A stretch of DNA of 64,000 nt from Saccharopolyspora galaxeae (lineage in GTDB: Bacteria; Actinomycetota; Actinomycetes; Mycobacteriales; Pseudonocardiaceae). The DNA lies in assembly GCF_016526145.1 (NCBI RefSeq), contig NZ_JADDUE010000002.1:451121-515120 (forward strand). Direction: 5' to 3'. The notes under the pieces are model-generated. The model was given only the letters and a program-made list of their open reading frames with translations, ran no database searches and was not told where the DNA came from. Shown piece by piece: positions 33,226-42,032 of this stretch (positions are counted from its first letter, which is position 1; every line of letters starts with the position of its first letter). The position numbers and the translations under genes were made by a program.

Positions 33226-34352
33226 CGACCTTGACGACCCCGCTCACGCAGTACTCGTCGGGCGGGGGGTGTGCTTGCAAGATGCCGCAGAGCCTGCTCG
33301 ACGACGTGTTGGCGTCGTTGAATGCGGGCGATGGCGACCCCGCGGGCAGTGGCCGCACCAGTCCTGCTGGTGCGGCTCTGAGGGTCGGGTTGTCGCCCGC
33401 AGATGATGCGGCTGTTCTTGACGTGCCTGGCCTTGAGGGCCGTTCCTTGGTGGTGACCACCGATTTCCTGACTCCGATGGTGGATGATCCCTACGATTGG
33501 GGACGCATTGCGGCCACCAACGCCCTGTCGGACGTCTACGCGATGGGTGGGCGCCCGCTGTTGGCGCTGAACCTGCTCGCTTGGCCGGAGAACCTTGACC
33601 GTGCCCTGCTCGCGGAGGTCATGCGGGGAGGCGCGGGCGCGGTCGCCGATGCTGGCGCGGTGCTGGCCGGCGGGCACAGCATCGTTGACCCGGCCCCCAA
33701 ATACGGGCTGGCCGTCGTGGGCGAGGTCGACGAGAACTCCATCCTGCGCAAGGGCGGAGGTCGTGCCGGTGACCTGCTCGTGTTGACCAAGCGGCTCGGC
33801 GCTGGGGTCATCGGCACGGCGGTGAAGCGGGGGCAGGCACCGGGCTCGGCCGTCAGCGAGGCGGTCGCCACGATGAGCCGTTCCAACGCGTCCGCGGCCG
33901 GGGTGGCGACCACCGCGGGGCTGCGCGGTGGGACCGATGTCACGGGCTACGGCCTCATCGGCCACCTGCACGAGATCGCGCTTGCGGCCGGTCTCGAGGC
34001 CCGAATCCGGCCGGAGGCCGTGCCGCTACTGCCCTCGGTTGCTGAGCTCGTGCGGCAGGGTTGTGCCCCTGATGGCAGCCGTCGCACTCTCACCGACGCG
34101 CTCGCCGCGGGCTGGTTCGACCCCTCCACCGCCGACCAGACCACGCAGCTGCTGCTGGCAGATGCCCAAACGTCCGGCGGTCTGCTGCTGTGCGTCCCCC
34201 CGGCCATCGCGAGCTCGACGGTCGCGGCCTTGGACGAGCGGGGTGATGCGGATGCAGCCGTGGTCGGAGAGCTCGTAGCCGGACGTCCTGGACACGTCGC
34301 GATCGAGACACCGCCAGGCGCCGGTGGAGGGGAGTCGGGATGGACCGTTTGA
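33222..34352 (+). CDS. selD: Selenide, water dikinase (selenophosphate synthetase)
   Basis: A 376-aa SelD, which makes selenophosphate from selenide and ATP. The catalytic Cys17 and Lys20 lie in GGCACK, at the same positions as in E. coli SelD. Also intact are SPADDAAV, TTDFLTPMVDDPYDWGRIAATN (metal and ATP residues within it), LAGGHS, GTDVTGYGLIGH and DAQTSGGLL. No selA, selB, selU-type or selenoneine gene is in the window. It is embedded, with overlapping ends, between a flavoprotein and a nucleotidyltransferase, which points to a dedicated pathway using selenophosphate. Confidence 0.93.
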   Translation: MTTLTTPLTQYSSGGGCACKMPQSLLDDVLASLNAGDGDPAGSGRTSPAGAALRVGLSPADDAAVLDVPGLEGRSLVVTTDFLTPMVDDPYDWGRIAATNALSDVYAMGGRPLLALNLLAWPENLDRALLAEVMRGGAGAVADAGAVLAGGHSIVDPAPKYGLAVVGEVDENSILRKGGGRAGDLLVLTKRLGAGVIGTAVKRGQAPGSAVSEAVATMSRSNASAAGVATTAGLRGGTDVTGYGLIGHLHEIALAAGLEARIRPEAVPLLPSVAELVRQGCAPDGSRRTLTDALAAGWFDPSTADQTTQLLLADAQTSGGLLLCVPPAIASSTVAALDERGDADAAVVGELVAGRPGHVAIETPPGAGGGESGWTV

Positions 34353-34891
34353 GTTGTGTGACCGGCCGGTTCCAACCGGTTCATGAGCAGCACTTGGAGC
34401 TGTTCGAAATCGCGCTGCGTGATGCCGACCATCTCATCATTGCGATCACCAACCCTGATCCCGGTGCGCGGCAGGAGGAATCGACTTCGGCGCACCGGCA
34501 TCTGTCCGCGGCCAATCCCTTCACCTACTTCGAACGTGCCCGGCTCCTGTACGCGGCATTGGCCGACCGGGGCTGGGTGGAGAAGACGACCATTGTGCCG
34601 TTCGATCTCACCCGGCCGGAGTGCTGGCCGCACTATGTCCCGCTGCGCGCCCGGCAGGTGGTGCGTGTCTACAGCGACTGGGAGCGCTACAAGGCGGGGC
34701 TGCTGGCTGATGCGGGTTATTGGCTCACGGTGCTCGACGGTGATCCCGCTGCCAAGGTCTCCGCCACCGACATCCGCGCACGCCTGGAGGACAAGACGGC
34801 GACGTGGACGGACATGGTGCCAGCCTCCATCGCACCGATCCTGACTGAGCTGCTGAAAGAGCGGTCAGCAGCACGCACTGGAGGTCGATGA
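34340..34891 (+). CDS. NMNAT-type nucleotidyltransferase, PhpF-like
   Basis: A 183-aa enzyme of the nicotinamide-mononucleotide adenylyltransferase fold. The nucleotide motif is TGRFQPVHEQHLELF (GRFxPxHxxH) and the second motif is SATDIRARL. TSAHRHLSAANPFTYFERAR and VPFDLTRPECWPHYVP resemble, as I recall, PhpF, the CTP-dependent enzyme that activates phosphonoformate in phosphinothricin biosynthesis. It overlaps selD by 13 bases and the phosphomutase gene by four. A role joining CMP (or AMP) to a phosphorus acid is inferred; a plain NMN adenylyltransferase is the alternative. Confidence 0.8.
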   Translation: MDRLSCVTGRFQPVHEQHLELFEIALRDADHLIIAITNPDPGARQEESTSAHRHLSAANPFTYFERARLLYAALADRGWVEKTTIVPFDLTRPECWPHYVPLRARQVVRVYSDWERYKAGLLADAGYWLTVLDGDPAAKVSATDIRARLEDKTATWTDMVPASIAPILTELLKERSAARTGGR

Positions 34892-36240
34892 TGACGCCAC
34901 CTGGATACGGCGAAACCCAGCCTCGGCTGGACGACGACCGGTTGCCGGTCGTGCTGGTCATCTTCGACGGGCTGGGCGATCGCCCCATCCCGGAACTCGG
35001 GGGGCGCACTCCCGCCGAGGCGGCCCACACCCCGCACCTTGATGCCCTGGCCCACGACGGCGCTTCCGGATGGCACTTGCCTTTCGGATGGGGGCGAGCG
35101 CCGGCCTCGGAACTGGCCCACTGGGCGATGTTTGGCTACGCCACGGTGCCCTTCCCCGGTCGCGCCGTGCTGGAAGCACTCGGCGCCGGACTCGACATCG
35201 CCCGCGACTGCGCGGTCACCCACGCGGCGCTGCGCACCTCGCGCCGCGACGGCAACCGCCTGTGGATCACCGGACGAGCCCGGGTCGACGACGACGCCGA
35301 CATCGCGGCCCTGTTGAGCGGCCTCGGGCCGGTGCTCGCCGAGCACGGGATGAGCCTGCAACGCCACGGCAAGACCGGCGAAGCGCTGCTGACCGCCCCC
35401 GCTCACGGGTGTGCGCAGGTGACTGACTCGGATCCGCTGTTCGAGAACTTCCACCCCTGGATGCAGCCGATTCCGACCAGCGCGGAGGGATCGGCCTTCG
35501 CTGAAGCGCTCACCGCGGCATTACAGGCAGCACACCGCTACCTGCTCGCCAGCGACATCAATGCCGCGCGGGAACGCCGCGGGCTGCCCGCGTTGGACGT
35601 GCTCACGACGAAGTGGTCCGGCCGCTACGGCGACATTCCCTCGTTCGTCGAGCAGGTCGGCGTCGCCGGTGCCGCGGTCACCAGCACGCGCCTGTACCGC
35701 GGGATCGCCACAGCCCTGGACATGGCCTCGGTTCACCTGTCCTCGGCCGACGACCCAGCCTGCGACATCGCGGCCCGGCTCGAAACCGCTGACGACCTCG
35801 TTGCGTCCGGTGCCCGCTTCGTGCACGTCCATACCAAGGCCACCGATGAGGCCGGCCACACCAAACAACCCCATGCCAAACGTGACGTCCTGGAAGCGCT
35901 CGACCGGGGCCTGGCCGGCCTGGCCTCCTTGGCCGAGCGGGCGATCGTCGCGGTGACCGGCGACCACGCCACACCCTCCACTCACGGGGTGATGCACACA
36001 GCCGACCCGACCCCGTTGCTCGTGGCCGGCCCAACGGTCCGACCGGACACCGTCACCGAATGGGGAGAACTGCCTGCCCGGCACGGCTGGTGGGGCAACG
36101 TCCGCGCAGACGAACTGCTACCGCTGCTCCTGGGCCAGGCCAACCGGCCGGTCTTCCTCGGCCACCGCATCACCACCCGACCGGTGATCGGACTCGCCGA
36201 CGCACCACGCCCGATGCCAGTCACCGAGGACGGCTCATGA
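34888..36240 (+). CDS. Alkaline-phosphatase-superfamily phosphomutase (ApgM-like)
   Basis: A 450-aa protein related to cofactor-independent phosphoglycerate mutases of the archaeal type. Metal-binding motifs are VIFDGLGDRP, TDEAGH, and GDHATPSTHG. The nucleophile Ser is in ASELAH (GSDTAH in ApgM). It is followed by GRAVLEALGAGLDIA, as in ApgM. A PGM-type homologue, PhpH, also accompanies PhpF in phosphinothricin clusters. The substrate here is unknown; a phosphoryl, phosphonyl or selenophosphoryl transfer is possible. Confidence 0.8.
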   Translation: MMTPPGYGETQPRLDDDRLPVVLVIFDGLGDRPIPELGGRTPAEAAHTPHLDALAHDGASGWHLPFGWGRAPASELAHWAMFGYATVPFPGRAVLEALGAGLDIARDCAVTHAALRTSRRDGNRLWITGRARVDDDADIAALLSGLGPVLAEHGMSLQRHGKTGEALLTAPAHGCAQVTDSDPLFENFHPWMQPIPTSAEGSAFAEALTAALQAAHRYLLASDINAARERRGLPALDVLTTKWSGRYGDIPSFVEQVGVAGAAVTSTRLYRGIATALDMASVHLSSADDPACDIAARLETADDLVASGARFVHVHTKATDEAGHTKQPHAKRDVLEALDRGLAGLASLAERAIVAVTGDHATPSTHGVMHTADPTPLLVAGPTVRPDTVTEWGELPARHGWWGNVRADELLPLLLGQANRPVFLGHRITTRPVIGLADAPRPMPVTEDGS

Positions 36241-36359
36241 CCAGCCGGCGTCGACCCCGGTGGCAAGCCCGCCACAGGTCCCCCGCTCTGGCACACCTGG
36301 TCACCATCGGGTGCCGGATCGGTTCCATCACCGCATTTCTTCACACCGGAAGTCGGTGA
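36237..36359 (+). CDS. 40-codon ORF coupled to the phosphomutase gene
   Basis: An ATGA overlap with the preceding stop opens a 40-aa frame, MTSRRRPRWQARHRSPALAH, with a short hydrophobic end. It may be a real small protein, or only the start of a gene lost by deletion. No family is recognised. Confidence 0.35.
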   Translation: MTSRRRPRWQARHRSPALAHLVTIGCRIGSITAFLHTGSR

Positions 36360-36465
36360 CAACGCAGTTGCGGGGGGTCGGAGCAGCATGGGCACGCTTT
36401 CGATCAATGAAGGACCTGCCACGGCGGGCTGCCTGAGGCTCGGCAACCCATTGCCAGGCCGGTGC

Positions 36466-37263
36466 TCATTCCACCGCCGCCAACACTGTTCCTGGCTGGT
36501 GGTGCTGGCGAATGTGGCGGGTCAGGGCGCGGGCTCGTGTTGAGCCGATGCTGAGCTTTCGGCGGAGGGTGTCGGCTGAGATCGGACGTTGATATAGGTT
36601 CCAGTGTTCGGCGTCGAGCCGGTATGCCTCCTCGCGCAGCGGATCATCATCCTCACCGGACGCTGTCTCCTGGACGGCGCCCGCACTGTTGGCGCTGTGA
36701 ACAGGCATGTTGTTCTCCACTGTGCGCAGCGCTGGCACATCCTCGGCCTCCTCGGGAGCCTTCAGCGGCTGGCTGGCATCGCCCGAGTCCGTCGAGTTCG
36801 GGTGCGCTGACGGGCTCTCGTCGGATTCATGAACGGCCTCCCTTACTGTCTCCGTGCGGTGCCGCTTGAGTGCCTGATTGAGCAGTTCCACCGAGAGCAG
36901 CAGTGCCAGGGGTGGGCAGGCGGCTACGGCGATGGCGAAGTTGTTCAGTTCGGGTGCGGAGGCGATGTTGGCGCACAGCGACAGCCCGATGCCGAGGGTG
37001 AATGACAGCCATGCCTTCCACTGCCCGGTGGTCCGGTGGTGGCCGGTTTTCCACAGTTCGATGGTCGCCATCGTCAACAAGCCGTCGACGATGAGCGGCC
37101 AGAGGGTGGCGGTCGTCTCGTCGGCGCCGAACCGGAGGGCGAATTCGCGGCCGTGTCGGTAGGAGACATAGGCCGCGCCAACAGCTACAAGGAGTGTGCA
37201 AGCGCACTGCAGATGCAGTGATCGATCGGGGGCGGGACTCGACGGGGATGGTCGGTTGTTCAT
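36466..37263 (-). CDS. DUF2637 membrane protein with C-terminal HTH (plasmid-spread type)
   Basis: A 265-aa protein. Residues 15-130 hold about four membrane helices in the DUF2637 pattern ([38 protein letters not shown]). An acidic linker leads to a C-terminal helical DNA-binding-like segment, [20 protein letters not shown]. Such proteins are typical of actinobacterial integrative plasmids, where some affect plasmid spread. It is coupled (ATGA) to the HTH gene upstream. It suggests that mobile DNA continues to this point. Confidence 0.8.
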   Translation of the reverse strand: MNNRPSPSSPAPDRSLHLQCACTLLVAVGAAYVSYRHGREFALRFGADETTATLWPLIVDGLLTMATIELWKTGHHRTTGQWKAWLSFTLGIGLSLCANIASAPELNNFAIAVAACPPLALLLSVELLNQALKRHRTETVREAVHESDESPSAHPNSTDSGDASQPLKAPEEAEDVPALRTVENNMPVHSANSAGAVQETASGEDDDPLREEAYRLDAEHWNLYQRPISADTLRRKLSIGSTRARALTRHIRQHHQPGTVLAAVE

Positions 37264-37712
37264 CGGGCGTCACCCGCCCGAGGCTGTCCCTGGGTGTTGC
37301 GGATCGGGACGTCGCGCTCGTGTAGGCGTTGGCGGACGGTGCCGGCGGCGACGTCCATGCGTGCGGCGATCCTGGCCAGTGACCACCCCTGGTTGTAGAG
37401 CCGCATTGCGCCGTCGATCTGCTTCTCGGACAGGCCGCGGCGGCGCATCGGGACGCCGTGGCGGTGGAGGATCGTGCTGACGGTGCGGCGCTCGATGCCG
37501 AACTGATCACCCAGCTCGTAGACGGTGGCGCCGGACTTGTAGCCCTCGATCAGTCGCTGCACTTGGTCGTCGGGGAGTCGCCGGGTGCGGCCGGGCTTTG
37601 CCCGCTTCGGTATCGGTTGGGACGGTGTAGCCAGGTCCGGCAGCTTCATTCGCAGTGTTTCCAAGGCGCTGACCTGGTCCTTTGTGTTCGAGTAAGCTCC
37701 CCCAACCTCCAC
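37260..37712 (-). CDS. Helix-turn-helix protein of recombinase/resolvase C-terminal type
   Basis: A basic protein with two successive HTH units: [20 protein letters not shown]...[12 protein letters not shown], then [20 protein letters not shown] followed by [13 protein letters not shown]. These resemble the DNA-binding part of resolvases without a catalytic domain. It is probably a small element regulator. The N-terminus is uncertain: GTG 37712 lies in the repeat array; ATG 37649 gives 129 aa and has a GGAAA site. It overlaps the DUF2637 start. Confidence 0.7.
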   Translation of the reverse strand: MEVGGAYSNTKDQVSALETLRMKLPDLATPSQPIPKRAKPGRTRRLPDDQVQRLIEGYKSGATVYELGDQFGIERRTVSTILHRHGVPMRRRGLSEKQIDGAMRLYNQGWSLARIAARMDVAAGTVRQRLHERDVPIRNTQGQPRAGDAR

Positions 37713-38297
37713 GCAGTAGGAGGCTCGTGCTCGCGGAGGGCGCGAGCCTTTTTGCGTTCCGCGTATTAGTTGCGGGGGCCGAGCCCCCGCAGTCCCCCAC
37801 GGTGCGGTGGTCGCTCTCCGTTGGCTCCGTGTTTTGGGGTGGTTGTCGGCTTGGTTGCGGACTAGCGGTTGGGTGTTCGCGTGAGGTTCGGTGGGCTTCT
37901 CGCAGTAGGAGGCTCGTGCTCGCGGAGGGCGCGGGCCTTTTTTGCGTTTCGTGTATTAGTTGCGGGGGCCGAGCCCCCGCAGGCCCCCACGGTGCGGTGG
38001 CTGCTTTTGTCGGGCTCCTCCCGGCGGGTGGTGTTCCCGGCCTGGGTTCTGACCAGCAGTTCTGTGTTCGAGTGGGCTCCTGCAATCTTCTCGCTGTGGG
38101 AGGCTCGTGCTCGCGGAGGGCGCGGGCCTTTTTTGCGTTTCGTGTATTAGTTGCGGGGGCCGAGCCCCCGCAGGCCCCTACGGTGCGGTGGCTGCTTTTG
38201 TCGGCTCCTCCCGGCGGGTGGTGTTCCCGGCCTGGGCTCTGAATAGCGGTTCTGTGTTCGAGTGGGCTCGTGCAAACTCCACCGATTTAGTCATGGT
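37681..38297 (+). repeat. Array of three ~190-bp tandem repeats, each encoding two RNA hairpins
   Basis: Units start at TGTGTTCGAGT-type sequence and recur every 189-191 bases (three full units and a short fourth start). Each has hairpin 1, GGCTCGTGC pairing with GCGCGGGCC followed by 5-6 T, and hairpin 2, TGCGGGGGC-CGA-GCCCCCGCA. In unit 1 a G-T pair of hairpin 1 becomes T-A (GCGCGAGCC), a change that preserves pairing. This supports a structured plus-strand RNA or terminator. Flanks diverge more than hairpins. Function is unknown; iteron-like origin, small RNA family or terminator array are options. Confidence 0.8.
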
Positions 38298-38634
38298 GCG
38301 AACCGCTCCTTTCGAGGCCGTTTCCGCGGCTGAGGCGGGAGCGGCTTCTTCGTTGTGTCGGGGTTGGGGATGCGGAAGAGCCCCGACTCGATGCGGCGAC
38401 GCGTGGCGATCACCACGTCCGCCTCAGCGGCATCCGAGACGACTTGGTCCGGCCCTGGGTCTACGTTTGCCAGGTGGCCGGAGTCGCTCGACGACCTGCT
38501 TCAGGTGCGCTCTTACCGGGCCAGCGCGCTGGCCGCGCACGGCTCCGCCACGTGTGGTGCGGAACCGCAATCCCACCGATCCCCGTCCACCAGCGCGCAG
38601 GGGCGTGCGTCGCGAGACCGGAGGAACGCCGACC
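38298..38634. other. Region upstream of the amidohydrolase with no recognised gene
   Basis: About 340 bases. Open frames extend from the repeat array, but their codon use and content are unconvincing. It probably contains the amidohydrolase promoter. GGGACTCG-type inverted segments are not long enough to call. Confidence 0.35.
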
Positions 38635-39609
38635 ATGACCCTCATCGGCATCGAAGAGCACTGGATGCTGCCCGAACTGACCTCCGCCCTAAAGGCCGTA
38701 CCGCAGCCGGACGAGAGTCTCCACTTCAACGAGCGGGGCGATGTGGGCGAGCGGCTTGAAGACCTCGGAGCCGGCCGGATCGCCACCATGGACGCCCAGG
38801 GCATCGACCTGGCCGTCCTCGCTCTCACCCCTCCGGGAACGCAGGCGCTGCCCCCGGCGGAGGCGGTCGCGCTCAGCCGCTTGGCGAACGACACCGCCAC
38901 CGAAGCCGTCCGCACCCGCCCGACGCGCTTCCGGTCGCTGTCGACCCTGCCGATCTCCTCCCCCGGCCACGTCGCCACCGAACTCGAACGCGCCGCAGCC
39001 CAGGGCCACGTGGGAACCATGGTCTATGGGCGGTCTGGCGACCGGTTCCTCGACGATCCCGCCTACGAGGACTTCTTCGCCGCCGCAGCCGACCTGCGCC
39101 AGCCGGTCTTCATCCACCCGCAGATCCCCTCCGAGGAATTGCGCGATGCCGCCTACCGGGGCTTCGACCCCATGACCGACCTGGGGCTGGCCACCTTCGG
39201 CTGGGGTTGGCACCTGGAGGCGGCGACCGCTGCGCTGCGGCTCATCCTGCGCGGCACCTTCGACCGCCACCCCGACCTGCAGATCGTGCTGGGTCACTGG
39301 GGCGAACTGCTGCCCTTCTGGCTCGACCGCGCCGACAGCCTTTCCCGCCTCGCCGGCCTCGATCGCCCGATCTCCGACTACGTCCGGACCAACGTCTTTC
39401 TCACGGCCTCGGGAATGCTCAACCCCGCTCTGCTGCACCACGCCCTGACGGTGACGACCACCGACCGGCTGATCTTCTCCACTGACTACCCCTTCCAGCA
39501 GCCCACCCGGGCGGAGATCGACACCTTCTTCGGCCACCTCCCCACCGACCGGCACAAAGTTCGCTCGGCCAACGCCGCCGCCCTCTTGGGCATCGACACC
39601 GCGGCCTGA
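38635..39609 (+). CDS. Amidohydrolase-family protein (ACMSD/resorcylate decarboxylase-like)
   Basis: A 324-aa TIM-barrel amidohydrolase of the decarboxylase-like subgroup. It starts MTLIGIEEHWMLPEL (the Glu/His start), has HPQIPSEE (metal His), LGHWGELLPFWLDR, and the late Asp in FSTDYPFQQP. Members decarboxylate aromatic acids or hydrolyse ring products. It precedes homogentisate dioxygenase, so an aromatic acid is a reasonable substrate, but it is not specified. A GAGGAA site supports the ATG at 38635. Confidence 0.8.
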   Translation: MTLIGIEEHWMLPELTSALKAVPQPDESLHFNERGDVGERLEDLGAGRIATMDAQGIDLAVLALTPPGTQALPPAEAVALSRLANDTATEAVRTRPTRFRSLSTLPISSPGHVATELERAAAQGHVGTMVYGRSGDRFLDDPAYEDFFAAAADLRQPVFIHPQIPSEELRDAAYRGFDPMTDLGLATFGWGWHLEAATAALRLILRGTFDRHPDLQIVLGHWGELLPFWLDRADSLSRLAGLDRPISDYVRTNVFLTASGMLNPALLHHALTVTTTDRLIFSTDYPFQQPTRAEIDTFFGHLPTDRHKVRSANAAALLGIDTAA

Positions 39610-39727
39610 CCGACCTCGCAGTCGGCGAACCAGCCGCTCGCTAAGAGAGATCAGTTCCGCATCTCGTCGTGGCTGAACAGCGGAAAGGGCGTGCCGGAGC
39701 GGGCCGTCAGCAGCCGCCGCCGCGCGT

Positions 39728-40930
39728 TCACGACAGCGGGCCCCGGCCGGCCCAGGTCCAGGCGTAGGCGCCGTCGTCGGCGGCACGGCCGGCCTCGCCG
39801 AGTTCCAGCGGGCGGAAGGTGTCGACCATGACGGCGAGTTCGTCGAAGCGTTCGGTGCCGATGCTGCGTTCGTAGGCTCCGGGCTGCGGGCCGTGCGAAT
39901 GCCCGCCGGGGTGCAGCGATATCGAGCCTTGGCCGATCCCGGAACCCTTGCGCGCGCCGTAGTCGCCACCGCAGTAGAACATCACCTCGTCGCTGTCCAC
40001 ATTGGAGTGGTAGTACGGCACCGGGATGGAAAGCGGGTGGTAGTCCACCTTGCGCGGGACGAAGTTGCACACCACGAAGTTCGCGCCCTCGAACACCTGG
40101 TGCACCGGCGGCGGCTGGTGCACCCGCCCGGTGATCGGCTCGAAGTCGGCGACGTTGAACGTGTACGGGTACAGGCACCCGTCCCAGCCGACCACGTCGA
40201 ACGGGTGCTGCGGGTACACGTACCGGGTTCCGATCGGTGCGTCACCGCGGCCGCGGTGCTTGACCAGCACTTCCACGTCGGTGCCCGCTGCCAGCAGCGG
40301 GGCGGTCGGGCCGTGCAGGTCGCGCTCGCAGTACGGCGAGTGCTCCAGGAACTGCCCGTACCGCGACAGGTACCGCGCGGCCGGGGCGATGTGGCTGTTC
40401 GCCTCGATGCAGTAGGCGCGCAGCGGCTCGTCGCCCTGCGGGATCCAGCGGTGCGTCGTCGCGCGCGGCAGCAGGACGTAGTCGCCGCCACCCGCCCGCA
40501 ACTCGCCGAACACGGTTTCCACGACGGCATCGCCGGACTCGAGGTAAACGCACTCGTCGCCGATGGCGTTGCGGTACAGCGGCGAAGCCTCCCCGGCCGC
40601 CACGTAGGAGATCCGCACGTCGCCGTTGCCGAGCACGAGCCGCCGCCCGGTCACGACGTCGCGGGCCTTCCACTCCCGATCGTCGAACAGCTCGTGCAGC
40701 TTCAGGTGCCGCGGCTTCAGCGGATGGTTGGCCACCGTGGACTGATCGGGCAGTTCCCACGGGGTCGCGTCGACGATCGCCGAGGGGATTTCGCGGTGGT
40801 ACAGCAACGATGAATCCGAGGAGAAGCCTTCCTCGCCCATCAGTTCCTCGAAGTACAACGTGCCTTCGGCGCTGCGGTGCTGGGTGTGCCGCTTCGGTGG
40901 CACCTCACCGATTCGGCGGTAGTACACCAT
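39728..40930 (-). CDS. hmgA: Homogentisate 1,2-dioxygenase
   Basis: A 400-aa cupin-fold dioxygenase opening the ring of homogentisate in tyrosine/phenylalanine breakdown. YHSNVDSDEVMFYCGGDYGA and HPGGHSHGPQPG carry the iron His/Glu ligands, and ANFVVCNFVPRK is typical of the family. It begins MVYYRRIGEVPPKRH after a GGAGGGAGC site. Maleylacetoacetate isomerase and fumarylacetoacetase are not adjacent. Confidence 0.88.
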   Translation of the reverse strand: MVYYRRIGEVPPKRHTQHRSAEGTLYFEELMGEEGFSSDSSLLYHREIPSAIVDATPWELPDQSTVANHPLKPRHLKLHELFDDREWKARDVVTGRRLVLGNGDVRISYVAAGEASPLYRNAIGDECVYLESGDAVVETVFGELRAGGGDYVLLPRATTHRWIPQGDEPLRAYCIEANSHIAPAARYLSRYGQFLEHSPYCERDLHGPTAPLLAAGTDVEVLVKHRGRGDAPIGTRYVYPQHPFDVVGWDGCLYPYTFNVADFEPITGRVHQPPPVHQVFEGANFVVCNFVPRKVDYHPLSIPVPYYHSNVDSDEVMFYCGGDYGARKGSGIGQGSISLHPGGHSHGPQPGAYERSIGTERFDELAVMVDTFRPLELGEAGRAADDGAYAWTWAGRGPLS

Positions 40931-41087
40931 GCTGCGCTCCCTCCGGTTCCTGCGAATCGACACTCGCACGAGCAGCCAGTCGGACTCCGCGTTGCACATC
41001 TCGAAACGCGATGCGCGAATCCGACTATCCGGCGGTCGTGCGGCGACTGTCAATTCGCCGCAGCGAGCCGCGATCAGCCGACCGCGA

Positions 41088-41942
41088 TCAGCCGACCGCG
41101 AGCACCACGTCCGAAAGCACCCGCGAGTCGCGCTCCACGACGGAGGACTCCGCGACGAGGCTGCCGCCCTCGTCCCAGATCCGGGTCCGGATCGTCTCGC
41201 CGGGGAAGACCACGCCGGTGAACCGCGCGGCGAAGGACGAGACCCGCTCCGCCTCGCCGCCCAGCGCGTTGTCCACCACGGCCTTGCACACCACGCCGTA
41301 GGTGCACAGGCCGTGCAAGATCGGCTGCGGATAGCCCGCCGCCTCGGCGAACGCGGGGTCGGCGTGCAGCGGATTCCGATCGCCGCAGAGGCGGTAGAGC
41401 AACGCCTGCTGCGGCTGGGTGACCGAGTCCGCGACGATGTCCGGCTCGCGCTCCGGCGGCTGCACGCGGTGCGACGGCCCGCGCTCACCGCCGAATCCGC
41501 CTTCGCCGTGGGCGAAGATCGACGAGCGGGTGGTGCACAGCGCTTCGCCGTCCACGGTCAGCGTGCTCTCCTGCACGATCACCGCGGCCTTGCCCTTGTC
41601 CTGCACATCCGCGATGCGGGTGGTCGAGCGTCCGCGGCCGGCTGTCGGGATGGGGCGGTGCACGGTGATCTCCTGCCCGCCGTGCAGCACCTTCGCCAGG
41701 TCGATCTCGACACCGGGGAAGGAGACCGCGGGCGGCTCGGACTGCCGCAGGTTCGGCGCGACGACCGCGAACGTGGGCAGCACCCGCAGGTCCCGCTCGT
41801 AGGCGTAGCGCAGCTCGCCGGGGTCGGTCGGCGGATCTCCGGCTCCGAGGGCCAGGTGGTAGAGCAGCACGTCGGAGGAATCCCACTCGACGTCCTGGGT
41901 GGCCACCGTCGCCCCGATGGCGACGTCCGGATCGATCGGCAT
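41088..41942 (-). CDS. MaoC-type (R)-specific enoyl-CoA hydratase, double hot-dog
   Basis: A 284-aa protein with two hot-dog halves. The second has the hydratase motif YRLCGDRNPLHADPAFAEAA (Asp and His catalytic) and PILHGLCTYG. Such double hot-dog hydratases act in steroid side-chain beta-oxidation and in peroxisomal-type pathways. It is next to kshB on the same strand, and so probably serves sterol side-chain shortening. The exact substrate is not shown. Confidence 0.85.
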   Translation of the reverse strand: MPIDPDVAIGATVATQDVEWDSSDVLLYHLALGAGDPPTDPGELRYAYERDLRVLPTFAVVAPNLRQSEPPAVSFPGVEIDLAKVLHGGQEITVHRPIPTAGRGRSTTRIADVQDKGKAAVIVQESTLTVDGEALCTTRSSIFAHGEGGFGGERGPSHRVQPPEREPDIVADSVTQPQQALLYRLCGDRNPLHADPAFAEAAGYPQPILHGLCTYGVVCKAVVDNALGGEAERVSSFAARFTGVVFPGETIRTRIWDEGGSLVAESSVVERDSRVLSDVVLAVG

Positions 41943-42032
41943 CTGGCGTCCTTTCGCAGTGCGTTTTCCGGCGGTGCGGGAGAATTCGCGCGCCGAGTCG
42001 CCGAGCCGAAGAACCGACGACCCTGAGCCCGT

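Noticed and set aside
37507-38085. 192-codon minus-strand frame with internal peptide repeats
   Set aside because: It is the translation of the noncoding repeat array; codon use is poor and the true HTH gene occupies another frame of the same strand.
37681-38297. Tandem repeats as a CRISPR array
   Set aside because: Units are about 190 bp, only three, with no unique spacers and no cas genes; hairpin content fits structured RNA instead.
38107-38634. N-terminal extension of the amidohydrolase into the repeat array
   Set aside because: The family N-terminus MTLIGIEEHW begins at 38635 with a proper ribosome binding site; the upstream part is repeat-derived.
27148-38634. Second copy of the tRNA-Ala 3' end as attR
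   Set aside because: No stretch matching the T-arm and acceptor was found by eye; a computed search would be needed, and serine integrases do not require one.
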